A program made the translations under genes and the position numbers. From positions 2,183,001 to 2,247,000 of the forward strand of contig NZ_AP028672.1 of assembly GCF_041154505.1 (NCBI RefSeq): a stretch of DNA of 64,000 bases. The letters are read 5' to 3'. The DNA is from Acidovorax sp. A79. GTDB lineage: Bacteria > Pseudomonadota > Gammaproteobacteria > Burkholderiales > Burkholderiaceae_C. The notes below the pieces were generated by a model that was not told the DNA's origin, ran no database searches, and worked only from the letters and a program-made list of their open reading frames with translations. Below are positions 30,877-43,862 of this stretch, one piece after another. Position 1 is the stretch's first letter, and every line of letters starts with the position of its first letter.

Positions 30877-32904
30877 CTACGCCTTTTCGGCCACCACCAG
30901 CTTGAGCAGCTCCGCGCCTTCGGTCACCTGGTCGCCCGGGGCGTACAGCAGCTCCTGCACCACGCCGTCTGCGGGCGCGGCAATGGTGTGCTCCATCTTC
31001 ATGGCTTCCATCACCGCCAGCGGCTGGCCCTTGGTGACGGCATCGCCCGCCTTGACGGCAAAAGACACCACCTTGCCGGGCATGGGGGCCGTGAGGCGCC
31101 CGCCTTCGGCCGCTGCCTCGCCCGCATGGGCCAGCAGGTCGATGGCGGTGATCTGCGTCGCGCCGCGCGGGGTGAACACATGGTCCACCTCGCCCTGGGC
31201 GTACACCGCAGCGCGGGTGCGCTGGCCTGCGAACTGCAGTTCGATGGCGCCGCCTTGTTCCGCGAATTCCAGCGGCCCTGCCACGGCCGCATCGCCCTCG
31301 CCAACCGCCAGGTGCAGCGCGCCGTCACGTTCGTAGGTAAGCCAGGCCTTGGCGTGCTCGCCGCCAAACTCGAACTCGAAGCGGCGGCGCGTGAGCGCGT
31401 GCGAATGAAAACCGTCGCGGCGGCTGAAGGGGTCCACGCCTTCGGTGGCGCGTTCATGCAGCACCGTCTGCGCCACGGCGGCTGCGGCGGCCAGGGGCAG
31501 GCCCACCGGCTCCTGGTGGAACAGCACCGCCTGCTCGCGCGGGATCAGCGCGGTGTCGAGCTGGGCGTTGGCAAATGCACCGGTGCGCGCCACGCGGCGC
31601 AGGAACTGCACGTTGGTCGCCAGGCCCACGATGTGCGTTTGCGCCAGGGCCTCGTCCAGCCGCGCCAGTGCCTGCTCGCGCGTGTCGCCGTGCACGATGA
31701 GCTTGGCCACCATGGAGTCGTAGAACGGGCTGATCGCATCGCCCTGGCGCACGCCGGAGTCCACGCGCACCGCGCCCCGCTCGAAGGTCACGCAGTCGGG
31801 CAGCGCATACACGTTGAGCGCGCCGGTGGCGGGCAGGAAGTTGTTGTCGGGGTTCTCGGCGCAGATGCGCGCTTCGATCGCATGGCCGGTGATGCGCAGC
31901 GCGTCCTGTGTCAAAGGCAGCGGCTCGCCAGACGCCACGCGCAGTTGCCACTCCACCAGATCGAGCCCCGTGATGGCCTCCGTCACCGGGTGCTCCACCT
32001 GCAGGCGGGTGTTCATTTCCATGAAGTAGAACTTCATCTGGTCGGGCCGCTCGTAGCCACCGGGCTGCTCCACGATGAACTCCACCGTGCCCGCGCCCAC
32101 GTAGTTCACCGCCTTGGCGGCGGCCACGGCGGCTTCGCCCATCTGTGCGCGCAGTTCCGGCGTCATGCCGGGGGCGGGGGCCTCTTCCAGCACCTTCTGG
32201 TGGCGGCGCTGCACGGAGCAGTCGCGCTCGAACAGATAGACGCAGTTGCCGTGCGTGTCGCCAAACACCTGGATCTCGATGTGGCGGGGGCGCTGCACGT
32301 ATTTTTCGACCAGCACCGCGTCGTCGCCAAAGCTGTTGATGGCCTCGCGCTTGCACGATTCGAGCGCGGCGGCGAAGTCCCCGCTCTTGTCCACCGCGCG
32401 CATGCCCTTGCCGCCGCCGCCCGCGCTGGCCTTGATGAGCACGGGGTAGCCGATGCGGTCGGCCTCGCGCTGCAGCAGCGCCGGGTCCTGGTCACTGCCG
32501 TGGTAGCCGGGCACCAGGGGCACGCCGGCCTTTTCCATGAGCTGCTTGGACTCGGCCTTCAGGCCCATGTCCTTGATGGCCGAGGGTGGCGGGCCGATGA
32601 AGACCAGGCCTGCGGCCGCGCAGGCGTGGGCGAAGTCCTCGTTCTCGGACAGGAAGCCGTAGCCCGGGTGGATGGCCTGTGCACCCGTGGCCTGGGCGGC
32701 TTCGATAATGCGCTCCCAGCGCAGATAGCTGTCCTTGGGCGCGCTGCCACCGATGTGCACGGCCTCGTCGCACACGGCCACGTGCTTGGCCTTGGCGTCG
32801 GCATCGGAGTACACCGCAACGGTCTTCACGCCCAGGCGCTTGGCCGTAGCGGCGACCCGGCAGGCGATCTCGCCACGATTGGCAATCAGAATCTTTTTGA
32901 ACAT
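30877..32904 (-). CDS. liuD: Methylcrotonyl-CoA carboxylase, alpha (biotin) subunit
   Basis: A 675-residue biotin-dependent carboxylase subunit. Biotin carboxylase occupies residues 1-450 (start MFKKILIANRGEIACR, ATP-grasp glycine loop ASAGGGGKGM, MNTRLQVEHPVTE), then a linker domain and a C-terminal biotinyl domain with EAMKM, biotin on Lys636. With LiuB (35104) it carboxylates 3-methylcrotonyl-CoA to 3-methylglutaconyl-CoA; the liuB/liuC context favours this over a propionyl-CoA enzyme. It starts 2 bp after the DUF4126 stop. Confidence 0.93.
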   Translation of the reverse strand: MFKKILIANRGEIACRVAATAKRLGVKTVAVYSDADAKAKHVAVCDEAVHIGGSAPKDSYLRWERIIEAAQATGAQAIHPGYGFLSENEDFAHACAAAGLVFIGPPPSAIKDMGLKAESKQLMEKAGVPLVPGYHGSDQDPALLQREADRIGYPVLIKASAGGGGKGMRAVDKSGDFAAALESCKREAINSFGDDAVLVEKYVQRPRHIEIQVFGDTHGNCVYLFERDCSVQRRHQKVLEEAPAPGMTPELRAQMGEAAVAAAKAVNYVGAGTVEFIVEQPGGYERPDQMKFYFMEMNTRLQVEHPVTEAITGLDLVEWQLRVASGEPLPLTQDALRITGHAIEARICAENPDNNFLPATGALNVYALPDCVTFERGAVRVDSGVRQGDAISPFYDSMVAKLIVHGDTREQALARLDEALAQTHIVGLATNVQFLRRVARTGAFANAQLDTALIPREQAVLFHQEPVGLPLAAAAAVAQTVLHERATEGVDPFSRRDGFHSHALTRRRFEFEFGGEHAKAWLTYERDGALHLAVGEGDAAVAGPLEFAEQGGAIELQFAGQRTRAAVYAQGEVDHVFTPRGATQITAIDLLAHAGEAAAEGGRLTAPMPGKVVSFAVKAGDAVTKGQPLAVMEAMKMEHTIAAPADGVVQELLYAPGDQVTEGAELLKLVVAEKA

Positions 32905-32906
32905 TT

Positions 32907-33626
32907 TTAAGCCACCTTGGCAGAACCAGAAAAGAAAGAAGACAAGCGCCGCACCACGGCGCGCAGAAACTTGAACAGCACCACCAGGAGCAACACCGAC
33001 ACGGCCACCATCAGCACCAGTGCGATGCCGAAGGCCACCGGGTGCTGCGTGGCCAGCCACACCACGGCCACCACCAGGCCGTCTTCGAAAAACGACAGCA
33101 GCCAGTTGGAAAACGGCTCGGGCGAGGTGTTGGCCGCTGCGCGCGTGGTCATCTTGGTGGCCATCGACGTGGCGGCCAGCGACCCGCCCAGCAAACCGGC
33201 CACCACGCCCATGGTGGCGTTGTCGGCACCGAACACGCCCGCGGCCAGCAGGGCGCCGCCGGGCACGCGGATGACGGTGTGCACGGCGTCCCAGGCGCTG
33301 TCGATCCACGGGACCTTGTCCGCAAAGAACTCGACCAGCATCAGGCCGCCCGCCACCAGCAGCACCAGCGGGTTCTGCAGCACGTGCAGACCGGGGGGCA
33401 AGGGCATCCAGCCCATGGCACCCATGCCGCCGACGAGGAACACGACCGCGTACAGCCGAAAGCCGCTGGCCCAGCCCAGCGCGGCGGCCAGCGCCAGCAG
33501 GCTGGGCATGTCGAGCCGCGCGGTGGCCGTGGCCGCTGCGTCACCCACGGCGCGCGCCGTGCCGCCATCCACATGCAGCCCCAGCGTGTGGAGCCACTGC
33601 ACGATGTTGAGCCAGAGGGTGTCCAT
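32907..33626 (-). CDS. DUF4126 family membrane protein
   Basis: A 239-residue protein with several membrane segments (LLALAAALGWASGFRLYAVVF, LLVAGGLMLVEFF, and a C-terminal IALVLMVAVSVLLLVVLF). FFADKVPWIDSAWDAVHT is the conserved DUF4126 segment. Function unknown. It lies between liuC and liuD, with only a TAA and two bases before the liuD ATG, so it is very likely co-translated with the carboxylase. Confidence 0.78.
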   Translation of the reverse strand: MDTLWLNIVQWLHTLGLHVDGGTARAVGDAAATATARLDMPSLLALAAALGWASGFRLYAVVFLVGGMGAMGWMPLPPGLHVLQNPLVLLVAGGLMLVEFFADKVPWIDSAWDAVHTVIRVPGGALLAAGVFGADNATMGVVAGLLGGSLAATSMATKMTTRAAANTSPEPFSNWLLSFFEDGLVVAVVWLATQHPVAFGIALVLMVAVSVLLLVVLFKFLRAVVRRLSSFFSGSAKVA

Positions 33627-33670
33627 GTCAGTAGGTCTCCCCGACACTGTGAAAGATCGCTGGCCGCGAC

Positions 33671-33793
33671 AACTGGCGCGCCCCAGGCCAGGGACGCCGA
33701 GCAAGGGCCGCCCCGCAGCGAGGGCGTCGTCCACCTGCCCGGTGCGCGCAGCGCAACGAGAGCGGGGGGAAGGCGCGCAGCGCCTCAGGGGGG
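33671..33793. repeat. Long GC-rich dispersed repeat, copy 2 (after a stop codon)
   Basis: Shares the blocks listed for 7986-8127, including the 18-base AACTGGCGCGCCCCAGGC and the terminal CTCAGGGGG. As with copy 1, it begins immediately (4 bp) after the stop codon of a leftward gene, here liuC, and fills the gap to the next leftward gene. Confidence 0.7.
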
Positions 33794-33797
33794 TGTC

Positions 33798-34580
33798 TCA
33801 TATCAGCCAGTTCGGCTTGCGCTTGTTCAGGAAGGAATGCACGCCCTCCTTGCCCTCGTCGCTGGCGCGGATGTCGGCAATGCCCTGCACGGTGGCGGCG
33901 ATCAGGCCCGCGTTGATCTCCCGCTCGGCCACATCCATCACCAGCTTCTTGCATACGCGCACGGCGTTGGGACTGGCACTGGTCAGGGCTTTCAGCAGTT
34001 CGTCCACCTTGGCGTCGAGCTGGTCGGCCGCCACGACCTCGTGCACGAAGCCGATGCGCAGCGCCTCGGCCGCGCCGAAGCGCTCGGCCGTCAGGAAATA
34101 GCGGTGCGCGGCGCGCGCCCCCATGGCACGGATCACATAGGGGCTGATGGTGGCGGGGATGAGGCCCAGCTTCACCTCGCTGAGGCAAAAGCCCGCCGTG
34201 TCCACCGCCACGGCCATGTCGCACGCGGCCACCAGGCCCATGCCACCGGCGTACACGTCGCCCTGCACGCGGGCAATCGTCGGCTTCTCGCATGCATAGA
34301 TCACGCGCAGCATCTCGGCCAGCTTGGCGGCGTCGGCCACGTTCTCGTCGCGCGTGTAGTCGGCCATGCGGCGCATCCAGTTGAGGTTGGCGCCCGCACA
34401 GAACGCGGGGCCCTCGGCCGCCAGCACCACGGCGCGCACATCGGCACGCCCGCCCACCTCCATGAAGGCGGCGGTGATCTCGGCGATGACTTCGTCGCTG
34501 AAGGCGTTGCGGATCTCGGGCTGCGTGAGCGTGATGCGCGCCACGGCGCCGGTGTGGGTGATGGACAGGTTCTGGCTCAT
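33798..34580 (-). CDS. liuC: Methylglutaconyl-CoA hydratase (enoyl-CoA hydratase family)
   Basis: A 260-residue crotonase-fold enzyme. Oxyanion-hole and active-site segments are FCAGANLNWMRRM (about residue 60) and GDVYAGGMGLVAACDMAV (about 105). In this context it hydrates 3-methylglutaconyl-CoA to HMG-CoA. The start ATG overlaps the DinB stop (ATGA). The gene lies between the two carboxylase subunits. Confidence 0.9.
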   Translation of the reverse strand: MSQNLSITHTGAVARITLTQPEIRNAFSDEVIAEITAAFMEVGGRADVRAVVLAAEGPAFCAGANLNWMRRMADYTRDENVADAAKLAEMLRVIYACEKPTIARVQGDVYAGGMGLVAACDMAVAVDTAGFCLSEVKLGLIPATISPYVIRAMGARAAHRYFLTAERFGAAEALRIGFVHEVVAADQLDAKVDELLKALTSASPNAVRVCKKLVMDVAEREINAGLIAATVQGIADIRASDEGKEGVHSFLNKRKPNWLI

Positions 34581-35086
34581 GGCTTGGGCGGGTTTTGCAG
34601 GAAGTAGACAAGGTCCAGCTCGGGGCTGGACTGGCCCAGGGCGGTCAATGCGGCGGTGATCTGGCCCCGGTGGTGCGTGCCGTGGTTGAACACATGCGCC
34701 AGCGTGGCCGCGAACGGCAGCGATGCCGCCGTGCCGCGCATGGTGGTGTAGTCCAGCGTACCGTCCCAGCGGCCTGGGGCGAACGAAGCGATCAGCGGTG
34801 CCCAGCGGGCCGCGCCCTCGCGCAGGCGGGCATCCAGCCGCGCGCGGTCGCTTTCCAGTTCGGCGTCCAGCGCCATCTTGGGCGAGGTGCCTTCGGCAAA
34901 CCGCACGAACCACAGATGGTGTTCGCCCACCAGCAGGTGGTTGAGCGTGCCGTGGATGCTCTTGAAGAACAGGCCCACATCGCGCCGGTAGGCCTCTTCA
35001 GGCAGCGCCCGCACGGCATCGAGCAGGCGCGCCGTGGCCCACACGTTGTAGCGTGCGAGCTGGGTGAAGTGGGCGACGGCGTCCAT
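34577..35086 (-). CDS. DinB family protein
   Basis: A 169-residue four-helix-bundle protein of the DinB/YfiT type. Metal-binding histidines are expected in LNHLLVGEHHLW and VFNHGTHHRGQI. DinB proteins are often thiol-dependent transferases or unknown. It is inserted between liuB and liuC and coupled to liuC by an ATGA overlap, so it is expressed with the leucine genes; a role in the pathway is not apparent. Confidence 0.85.
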   Translation of the reverse strand: MDAVAHFTQLARYNVWATARLLDAVRALPEEAYRRDVGLFFKSIHGTLNHLLVGEHHLWFVRFAEGTSPKMALDAELESDRARLDARLREGAARWAPLIASFAPGRWDGTLDYTTMRGTAASLPFAATLAHVFNHGTHHRGQITAALTALGQSSPELDLVYFLQNPPKP

Positions 35087-35103
35087 GACGGCTCCCGGCA
35101 CGG

Positions 35104-36711
<1,608 letters not shown>

Positions 36712-36733
36712 GCTGTGTTGCTTCTTGTGTGTT

Positions 36734-38470
<1,737 letters not shown>

Positions 38471-38605
38471 GTTGTGTCTCCTTGCATGGCTCTTCCTCCC
38501 GCGTGCGGCGGCGGGGGCGGCGATCCGTAAGCATAGAAGCCCTGGTCCGGCCCTGGTTGCCACAAAGGTTGCAAATCGTGCCACGCATCGGGCACACTGC
38601 CTTGT

Positions 38606-39691
38606 GTGAAACCCGTTGCCCCCACCCCCGAGCCGGCCTGGCAGGCCCTGGCCCCCACCAGCGCACCCGCCGTGACGCCCATGGCCTTCGTGCGGGCGAT
38701 CGCGCTGGCCTACGAACGCCGGGGCATGGGCCCCGAACGCGCCCTGGCGCAGGCACAGATCGCGCCGGAGCTGCTGCACGATACCCATGCCCGCATCACC
38801 GCCTGGCAGATGGAGCAGATCTCCGATGCCGCCATGCAGGAGCTGGACGACGAGGCCCTGGGCTGGTTCAGCCGGCGCCTGCCCTGGGGCAGCTACGGCA
38901 TGCTGGCGCGCGCGTCCATCAGCTCGCCCAACCTGCAGGTGGCGCTGGCACGCTGGTGCCGCCACCACGGGCTGCTCGCGGACGATATCGCGCTGCACCT
39001 CACGGCCCAGGGCGGCACCGCCACCCTGGGCATCGCCGAAGCACGCGACCTGGGCGCGTTGCGCGAGTTCTGCCTGGTCTCGGTGCTGCGCAATGCACAC
39101 GGGCTGGCCTGCTGGCTGGTGGATTCGCGCATACCGCTGATCGCCGCCGAGTTCGCGTTCGCCGCGCCGCCGCATGCGGACGCGTACGCGGTGCTCTTCC
39201 GCGGCCCGGTGGCCTTTGGCGCCCCGCGGACGGCCATCCACTTCGATGCGCGCTACCTCAGCCTGCCCCTGCGGCGCGACGAGCAGGCCCTGCGCCAGAT
39301 GCTGCAGCACGCCCTGCCCCTGACGGTGCTGCAGTACCGGCGCGACCGGCTGCTGGTGCAGCGCGTGCGCCAGCTGCTGGGCGCCCCCGTGGCCGGGCAA
39401 CTGGCGCATGCGCTGCCCCAGCACAGCGCCGAATCGCTCGCGGGCCTGCTGCATGTGTCGCCGCGCACGCTGCACCGCCAGCTCAAGGAAGAAGGCGCCA
39501 CGCTGCAGGGCCTGAAGGACGAGGTGCGCCAAAGCCGCGCCGTGGACCTGCTGCACCGCACGGACCGCCCCATCAAGCAGGTGGCCGAGGCGGCGGGCTT
39601 CGTCAACGAGAAGAGCTTCATCCGCGCGTTCCGCGGCTGGACGGGGGATTCGCCGGCGGAGTTCCGGCGCAAGGCGCGCAACGCCGCATGA
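38606..39691 (+). CDS. AraC family transcriptional regulator
   Basis: A 361-residue regulator with a large N-terminal effector domain of the Arabinose_bd type (residues about 25-215) and a C-terminal double helix-turn-helix ([22 protein letters not shown] and [25 protein letters not shown]). Starts at GTG. It is divergent from the acyl-CoA synthetase at the head of the first leucine block with a 135-bp spacer, so it probably controls that block, separately from or together with LiuR. Confidence 0.9.
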   Translation: MKPVAPTPEPAWQALAPTSAPAVTPMAFVRAIALAYERRGMGPERALAQAQIAPELLHDTHARITAWQMEQISDAAMQELDDEALGWFSRRLPWGSYGMLARASISSPNLQVALARWCRHHGLLADDIALHLTAQGGTATLGIAEARDLGALREFCLVSVLRNAHGLACWLVDSRIPLIAAEFAFAAPPHADAYAVLFRGPVAFGAPRTAIHFDARYLSLPLRRDEQALRQMLQHALPLTVLQYRRDRLLVQRVRQLLGAPVAGQLAHALPQHSAESLAGLLHVSPRTLHRQLKEEGATLQGLKDEVRQSRAVDLLHRTDRPIKQVAEAAGFVNEKSFIRAFRGWTGDSPAEFRRKARNAA

Positions 39692-39807
39692 AGCGTTGCG
39701 GCGCTGCGTGACGAGCGTCGCCAGGACGGCACCGGCCAGCGCACTTTCGCCACCCGCCACTACACTGGCGGGCCCGGTCACCACACCGCCATGCCCCCAC
39801 CGCACCC

Positions 39808-40488
39808 ATGATCCATCTGTACCACTGCGTCAGCGCCCGCTCCTTCCGCCCGTTGTGGATGCTGGAAGAGCTGCGGCTGCCGTACGTGCTGCACATGCTG
39901 CCGTTTCCGCCGCGCGCGCACGCCCGCTGGTTCCTGGAAGAGAACCCGCTGGGCACCGTGCCGCTGCTGGTGCAGGGCAAGGCGCCACACCAGGTGCGCA
40001 TGACCGAATCGGCCGCCATCTGCCAGTACCTGGCCGCCGCGCACCCGGACGCCGGGCTGGACGTGCGCCCCCCCGACCCGGCCTTTGGCGCCTACCTGAA
40101 CTGGCTGCACCTGGGCGAGGCCACGCTCACCTTTCCGCAGACGCTGGTGCTGCGCTATGGGCGTTTCGAACCCGCGGACCGCAAGCAGCCTCAGGTGGTG
40201 GTGGACTACAGCCGCTGGTTCCTGGCGCGCCTGCGCGCGGTGGAGGCCGCCGTGGCCCGCAGCGACTACCTGTGCGCGGGCCGCTTCACGGCGGCCGATG
40301 TGTCGGTGGGCTATGCGCTGCTGCTGGCCCAGCACCTGGACCTGGAGCCGCAGTTCGGCGAGGCCACGCGCGCCTACTGGCAGCGGCTGCAGCAGCGCCC
40401 CGGCTACCAGAGGGCCCTGGCCGCGCAGATCGAAGCGGCCGAGGACCAGGACGTGCCCACCACCCCCGCGCCCGACACGCGGCCCTGA
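39808..40488 (+). CDS. Glutathione S-transferase family protein
   Basis: A 226-residue cytosolic GST: N-terminal thioredoxin-like domain ([23 protein letters not shown], then NPLGTVPLL and the gamma-glutamyl-binding [10 protein letters not shown]) and a helical C-terminal domain with [13 protein letters not shown]. The tail after residue 210 is acidic and Pro-rich. It is isolated from its neighbours. Substrate unknown. Confidence 0.9.
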   Translation: MIHLYHCVSARSFRPLWMLEELRLPYVLHMLPFPPRAHARWFLEENPLGTVPLLVQGKAPHQVRMTESAAICQYLAAAHPDAGLDVRPPDPAFGAYLNWLHLGEATLTFPQTLVLRYGRFEPADRKQPQVVVDYSRWFLARLRAVEAAVARSDYLCAGRFTAADVSVGYALLLAQHLDLEPQFGEATRAYWQRLQQRPGYQRALAAQIEAAEDQDVPTTPAPDTRP

Positions 40489-40545
40489 GCCAGGGACGAA
40501 AGGCCTGCCCGCGCGGGCTGTCGGCCGACCGGCCCCGCGCCTCTG

Positions 40546-41964
40546 TCACTGCGACGGCTGCGGCGGCCTGGGTGCGCCGTGCAGCAATGACTGCACCAGC
40601 GCGCGGAACTCGGGCGAATGCCGCAGCACGCTGCCGCCGGCCTCGATGAGGTCGGTGACCTCTTCGTGGGAGATGGAGAACGCCGTGGGCACCTGCAGCA
40701 GGCGCCGCCGCGCCACGTCGTCCGGCGCGTCGCGCAGGTTCACGGGAATCACATGGATCTCGGCATCGGGCGCGAAGGCATCGCCGCTGCCCGTGGAGCC
40801 CGCGGCCAGGGCCTGGCGCCACTGCTGGGTGATGTCGCGCAGGAACTCCTGCGTCTCGCGCGTGGCGCGTGCGCCGGTGCCGAACAGCAGCGCATCCACC
40901 ACCTGGGCCATGTTGGGCACCTGGTCGCTCATGTCGATGTTGACCGACGGGTCGCGCTCCGCGTTCACGGTGATCAGCACCAGCTTGCGGATGGTGGCGG
41001 GCGGGATGCCCACCTCGCTGAACGTCTGGCGCAGGCCGCCGCCCGCCAGGGCCCGGTCCAGCAGGCGCTGCACGCCCAGGTTGTCGGCCAGACCGCCGTC
41101 CACCAGGTGGATGTAGGGCTTGCGCTGCGCGTCGGTGTAGCTCAGTTCGTGCGCGCGGTACAGCCGGGCACGGTAGTCGCCAGCGGCCGCGGCGCGCGCG
41201 CTGGCCGTGGAGCCGGTGCGGCGTTCAGGGCACTGGTCGGCGTAGTTCTTGAGCGTCATCGGGCTGAGCAGCAGCGGCACGGCCGACGAGGACGCCACCG
41301 CAAACGACAGCGGCACCTTGCGCAGGTCCGAGCAGATCAGCGTGAACTGCTCCCAGGTGAACTCGAAGCCCGTGCCCAGCGACATGTCGGTGGCGGTGAT
41401 GAACAGTTGCGGGTGGCGCGGGCGCCGCTCCACATCGCCGAAGGTCAGCCCGCCGTACAGGTCGTCCAGCCGCCGCGCGAGCAGGTGGGTGCGGCCCAGC
41501 CAGGGCGAGGTCAGGTCCACCAGGTTGCCGGGCCGCAGGGCCTGGGTGATGAGGCTGTTCTGGAAGTTCTGCCGCAGGAAGTCGTGCTCGAACCGGGGCA
41601 GCCCCTCGATGCCATGCGCCGCGAAGTAGGCGGCAACAATGCTGCCGCCCGACACGCCGCTCACCACGTCCGTGGCGTCCAGCAGGGTGGTGTCCCGCCC
41701 ATTCCAGCGAAAGCGGGTCTGCTGCATCTCGGTCAGCACGCCGAAGCCGAAGGCGGCCGCGCGCGCGCCGCCGCCCGAAAGCGTCACGGCCACCAGGATG
41801 GTGGGGTCGCGCTCGGACTTGCGCACGGGGATGTCCCGGTCTTCGGGCGGCAGCGGCTCGTTGATCCAGGGGCGCACCGACGAGCAGCCCATGAGAACGC
41901 CGAGGGCCGCGAGCGCGGCGCAGTTGCGTAGCCACCGTGGCAGCTGGCTGCTGTGCTTGGGCAT
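40546..41964 (-). CDS. Patatin-like phospholipase, lipoprotein
   Basis: A 472-residue predicted lipase. The N-terminus is a lipoprotein signal (LAALGVLMGC, lipidation at Cys26 approximately). The patatin domain shows the oxyanion loop SGGGARAAAFGFG, nucleophile elbow GVSGGS and the Asp motif VDGGLADNLG, completing the Ser/Asp dyad. A family of such lipoproteins is common in proteobacteria; the lipid substrate is unknown. It is first of a leftward gene that faces the GST stop. Confidence 0.88.
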   Translation of the reverse strand: MPKHSSQLPRWLRNCAALAALGVLMGCSSVRPWINEPLPPEDRDIPVRKSERDPTILVAVTLSGGGARAAAFGFGVLTEMQQTRFRWNGRDTTLLDATDVVSGVSGGSIVAAYFAAHGIEGLPRFEHDFLRQNFQNSLITQALRPGNLVDLTSPWLGRTHLLARRLDDLYGGLTFGDVERRPRHPQLFITATDMSLGTGFEFTWEQFTLICSDLRKVPLSFAVASSSAVPLLLSPMTLKNYADQCPERRTGSTASARAAAAGDYRARLYRAHELSYTDAQRKPYIHLVDGGLADNLGVQRLLDRALAGGGLRQTFSEVGIPPATIRKLVLITVNAERDPSVNIDMSDQVPNMAQVVDALLFGTGARATRETQEFLRDITQQWRQALAAGSTGSGDAFAPDAEIHVIPVNLRDAPDDVARRRLLQVPTAFSISHEEVTDLIEAGGSVLRHSPEFRALVQSLLHGAPRPPQPSQ

Positions 41965-41991
41965 GGCGTGTCCTGGTGCGAACAGCAGCGG

Positions 41992-42645
41992 TCAGCAGCC
42001 CAGCAAGGCCGGCAGCTCGGCCATGCTGCGAAACACCTCAGACGCCCCCGCCGCGCGCAGGGCCTCCCCATCGTCCAGCGGCGCATAGGCAAACACCGTG
42101 GCGCCCGCCGCCACCCCCGCAGTGACGCCCGTCACCGTGTCTTCGACCACCGCGCAGCGCAGGGGCTGCGCCTGCAGCGCGGCGGCCGCCGCCAGGTACA
42201 CGTCCGGCGCGGGCTTGGTGCGCGGCATTTCGTGGCCGCTGAAGATGCGGCCCTCGAAGAAGGGCGTGAGGCCCACCTTGGCCAGCTGCATCTCCACCTT
42301 GTGCCGGTCGGCCCCCGAGGCGCAGGCGATGCGCCCGCCGTGGTGCGCGTGCACGCGCTCGATGGTGCCGTGGATGTGCTCGATGGCCGTGAGGCGCTGG
42401 TCCAGCTCGGCATTGCGCCGCGCATAGAAATCGGCCATCCATGCATCGGTGAGCGGCCGGCCGGTGTGGGTCTCGATGCGGGCGGCCTCGCTGCGCACGG
42501 TCTTGCCGATGAAGATGCGCATGCACTCCTCGGCGCTCAGGGCCCAGCCGGCCTCCGCGAGCATGTCGCGCAGCACGCCGTTGGTGATCGGTTCGCTGTC
42601 CACCAGGACCCCGTCGCAGTCGAACAGTATTGCTTCAAATTTCAT
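41992..42645 (-). CDS. HAD family hydrolase (beta-phosphoglucomutase-like)
   Basis: A 217-residue HAD phosphatase or mutase: FDCDGVLVDSE (Asp9, Asp11), a four-helix cap, SGADRHKVEMQLA, KPAPDVYLAAA and VVEDTVTGVTAGVAAG. This is the beta-PGM/phosphoglycolate subgroup; the substrate is unknown. Its start codon and first five codons lie within a copy of the short dispersed repeat. Confidence 0.87.
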   Translation of the reverse strand: MKFEAILFDCDGVLVDSEPITNGVLRDMLAEAGWALSAEECMRIFIGKTVRSEAARIETHTGRPLTDAWMADFYARRNAELDQRLTAIEHIHGTIERVHAHHGGRIACASGADRHKVEMQLAKVGLTPFFEGRIFSGHEMPRTKPAPDVYLAAAAALQAQPLRCAVVEDTVTGVTAGVAAGATVFAYAPLDDGEALRAAGASEVFRSMAELPALLGC

Positions 42646-42680
42646 AGCTTATGGCGCTTATGGATAAAGGGCTTGAAGTC
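42634..42680. repeat. Short dispersed repeat, copy F, over a start codon
   Basis: CTTCAAATTTCATAGCTTATGG followed by CGCTTATGGATAAAG. The part 42654-42669 matches, on the opposite strand, the UvrA-junction copy (CTTTATCCATrAGCGC) at 15 of 16 positions. The HAD start codon (42645-42643) is inside it. A 9-base direct repeat CAAATTTCA occurs at 42636 and 42690. Confidence 0.55.
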
Positions 42681-42695
42681 ATTTTCATGCAAATT

Positions 42696-43148
42696 TCAAC
42701 CGTGGACATCGCCATCCACATAGAACCAGCGCCCGCCTTCGCGCACGAAGCGGCTGGTCTCGTGCAGGCGCACGGCACGGCCGCCCACGCGGTAGCGCGC
42801 CACGAACTCGACTTCCGCACGGCCTTCGCCCGTGGCGCGGTGGCCGCGCACCGCAAGCCCGAGCCACCGCGCGCCCGCATCGAAATCCATCGACGCGGGG
42901 CGCGTGGTGGGGTGCCAGGTGGCCTGCAGGTACTCGGCCCGCTCGCCCACGAACGCGGTGTACCGGGACCGCATGAGGCTTTCGGCGTCGGGCGCGGGCA
43001 CCGCTTCCAGATGGTCCACATAGCGGCCGCAGCAGTCGGCATAACGCAGCACGGCGGCCATGCCGCCGGCGCGCCGGCCCGCGGGCGCCACGGTGCGTCC
43101 GCACGGGCAGGGTGCGCTGTCGGCCAGGGCCATGGGCGGGGTGCGCAT
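42696..43148 (-). CDS. YchJ/UPF0225 family protein (SEC-C motif)
   Basis: A 150-residue protein with an N-terminal SEC-C-like zinc motif (SAPCPCGR...YADCCGRYV) and the YchJ domain ([28 protein letters not shown] end). Function unknown. Two start codons five residues apart (MRTPP and MALAD) are both possible; I give the first. The stop lies 16 bp from repeat copy F. Confidence 0.82.
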   Translation of the reverse strand: MRTPPMALADSAPCPCGRTVAPAGRRAGGMAAVLRYADCCGRYVDHLEAVPAPDAESLMRSRYTAFVGERAEYLQATWHPTTRPASMDFDAGARWLGLAVRGHRATGEGRAEVEFVARYRVGGRAVRLHETSRFVREGGRWFYVDGDVHG

Positions 43149-43163
43149 TGCGGTGAACGGCGA

Positions 43164-43862
43164 TCAGCGCAGCGCGCCGAACACCTTGCGGGCGATGGCA
43201 CTGCCCGCGCCGGCCGGGTCCTGGCGGATGCGGCGCTCTTCCTCGCCGATCATGGTGTACAGGCCATCGAGCGTCTTGCCGGTGACGTACCGCGCCAGGT
43301 TGGCCTCTTCGGGCTTGAGCAGTCCGAAGCCCGCGGCCTTGCCAGCGAAGGCGTTGTACTTCTGGGTGAGGCCCACCTTCTCCGTCGCCTGGTCCACCAC
43401 CGGCAGGAAGCGCTCCCCCAGCGGCACGCGCGTCTTCTCGGCGAAGAAGGCCGTCACCGAGGTGCTTCCTCCCGCCAGGATGTTCTTGGCGTCCGTCACC
43501 GTCATGTTCTGCACCGCGCCCACGAGCAGGTCCTTGCCCATGGGCACGGCGGCCTCGGCGGCGCGGTTGATGGAGGTGACCAGCTCATCGACGCGCTTGC
43601 CCTGGCCCAGCGACTTCATGACCTTGGCCGCGTCGTCCAGGTAGCCGGGAAGCCCGATGCGCACCTTGGGATTGCCCAGGAAACCGTCGGGCCGCCCCAG
43701 CAGCGACACCGCGGCCTGGGCGCCCTGGCCCAGCGCGGCCTTGAGGCCGCCCGTGGCATCGGCATTGGAGAGATCGCCCAGCGACAGGGCCCAGGCCTGC
43801 TGCCAGCTGGCGCACAGCAGCGCCCCCAGGGCACTGGCTTGGTGGAATTGGCGGCGTTGCAT
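43164..43862 (-). CDS. DUF4197 family secreted protein
   Basis: A 232-residue protein with signal peptide MQRRQFHQASALGALLCASW followed by QQAWALS. The mature part is mostly helical (LSNADATGGLKAALGQGAQAAVSLLG; DAKNILAGGSTSVTAFFAEKT; KTLDGLYTMIGEEER), matching DUF4197. Function unknown. GGAGG-like sequence sits upstream of the ATG. It precedes ychJ on the same strand by 15 bp and may be co-transcribed. Confidence 0.83.
   Translation of the reverse strand: MQRRQFHQASALGALLCASWQQAWALSLGDLSNADATGGLKAALGQGAQAAVSLLGRPDGFLGNPKVRIGLPGYLDDAAKVMKSLGQGKRVDELVTSINRAAEAAVPMGKDLLVGAVQNMTVTDAKNILAGGSTSVTAFFAEKTRVPLGERFLPVVDQATEKVGLTQKYNAFAGKAAGFGLLKPEEANLARYVTGKTLDGLYTMIGEEERRIRQDPAGAGSAIARKVFGALR

Noticed and set aside
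39692..41116. Long rightward frames overlapping the GST and patatin genes
   Set aside because: Arg/Pro/Ala-rich shadows of the real frames with no recognisable domain.
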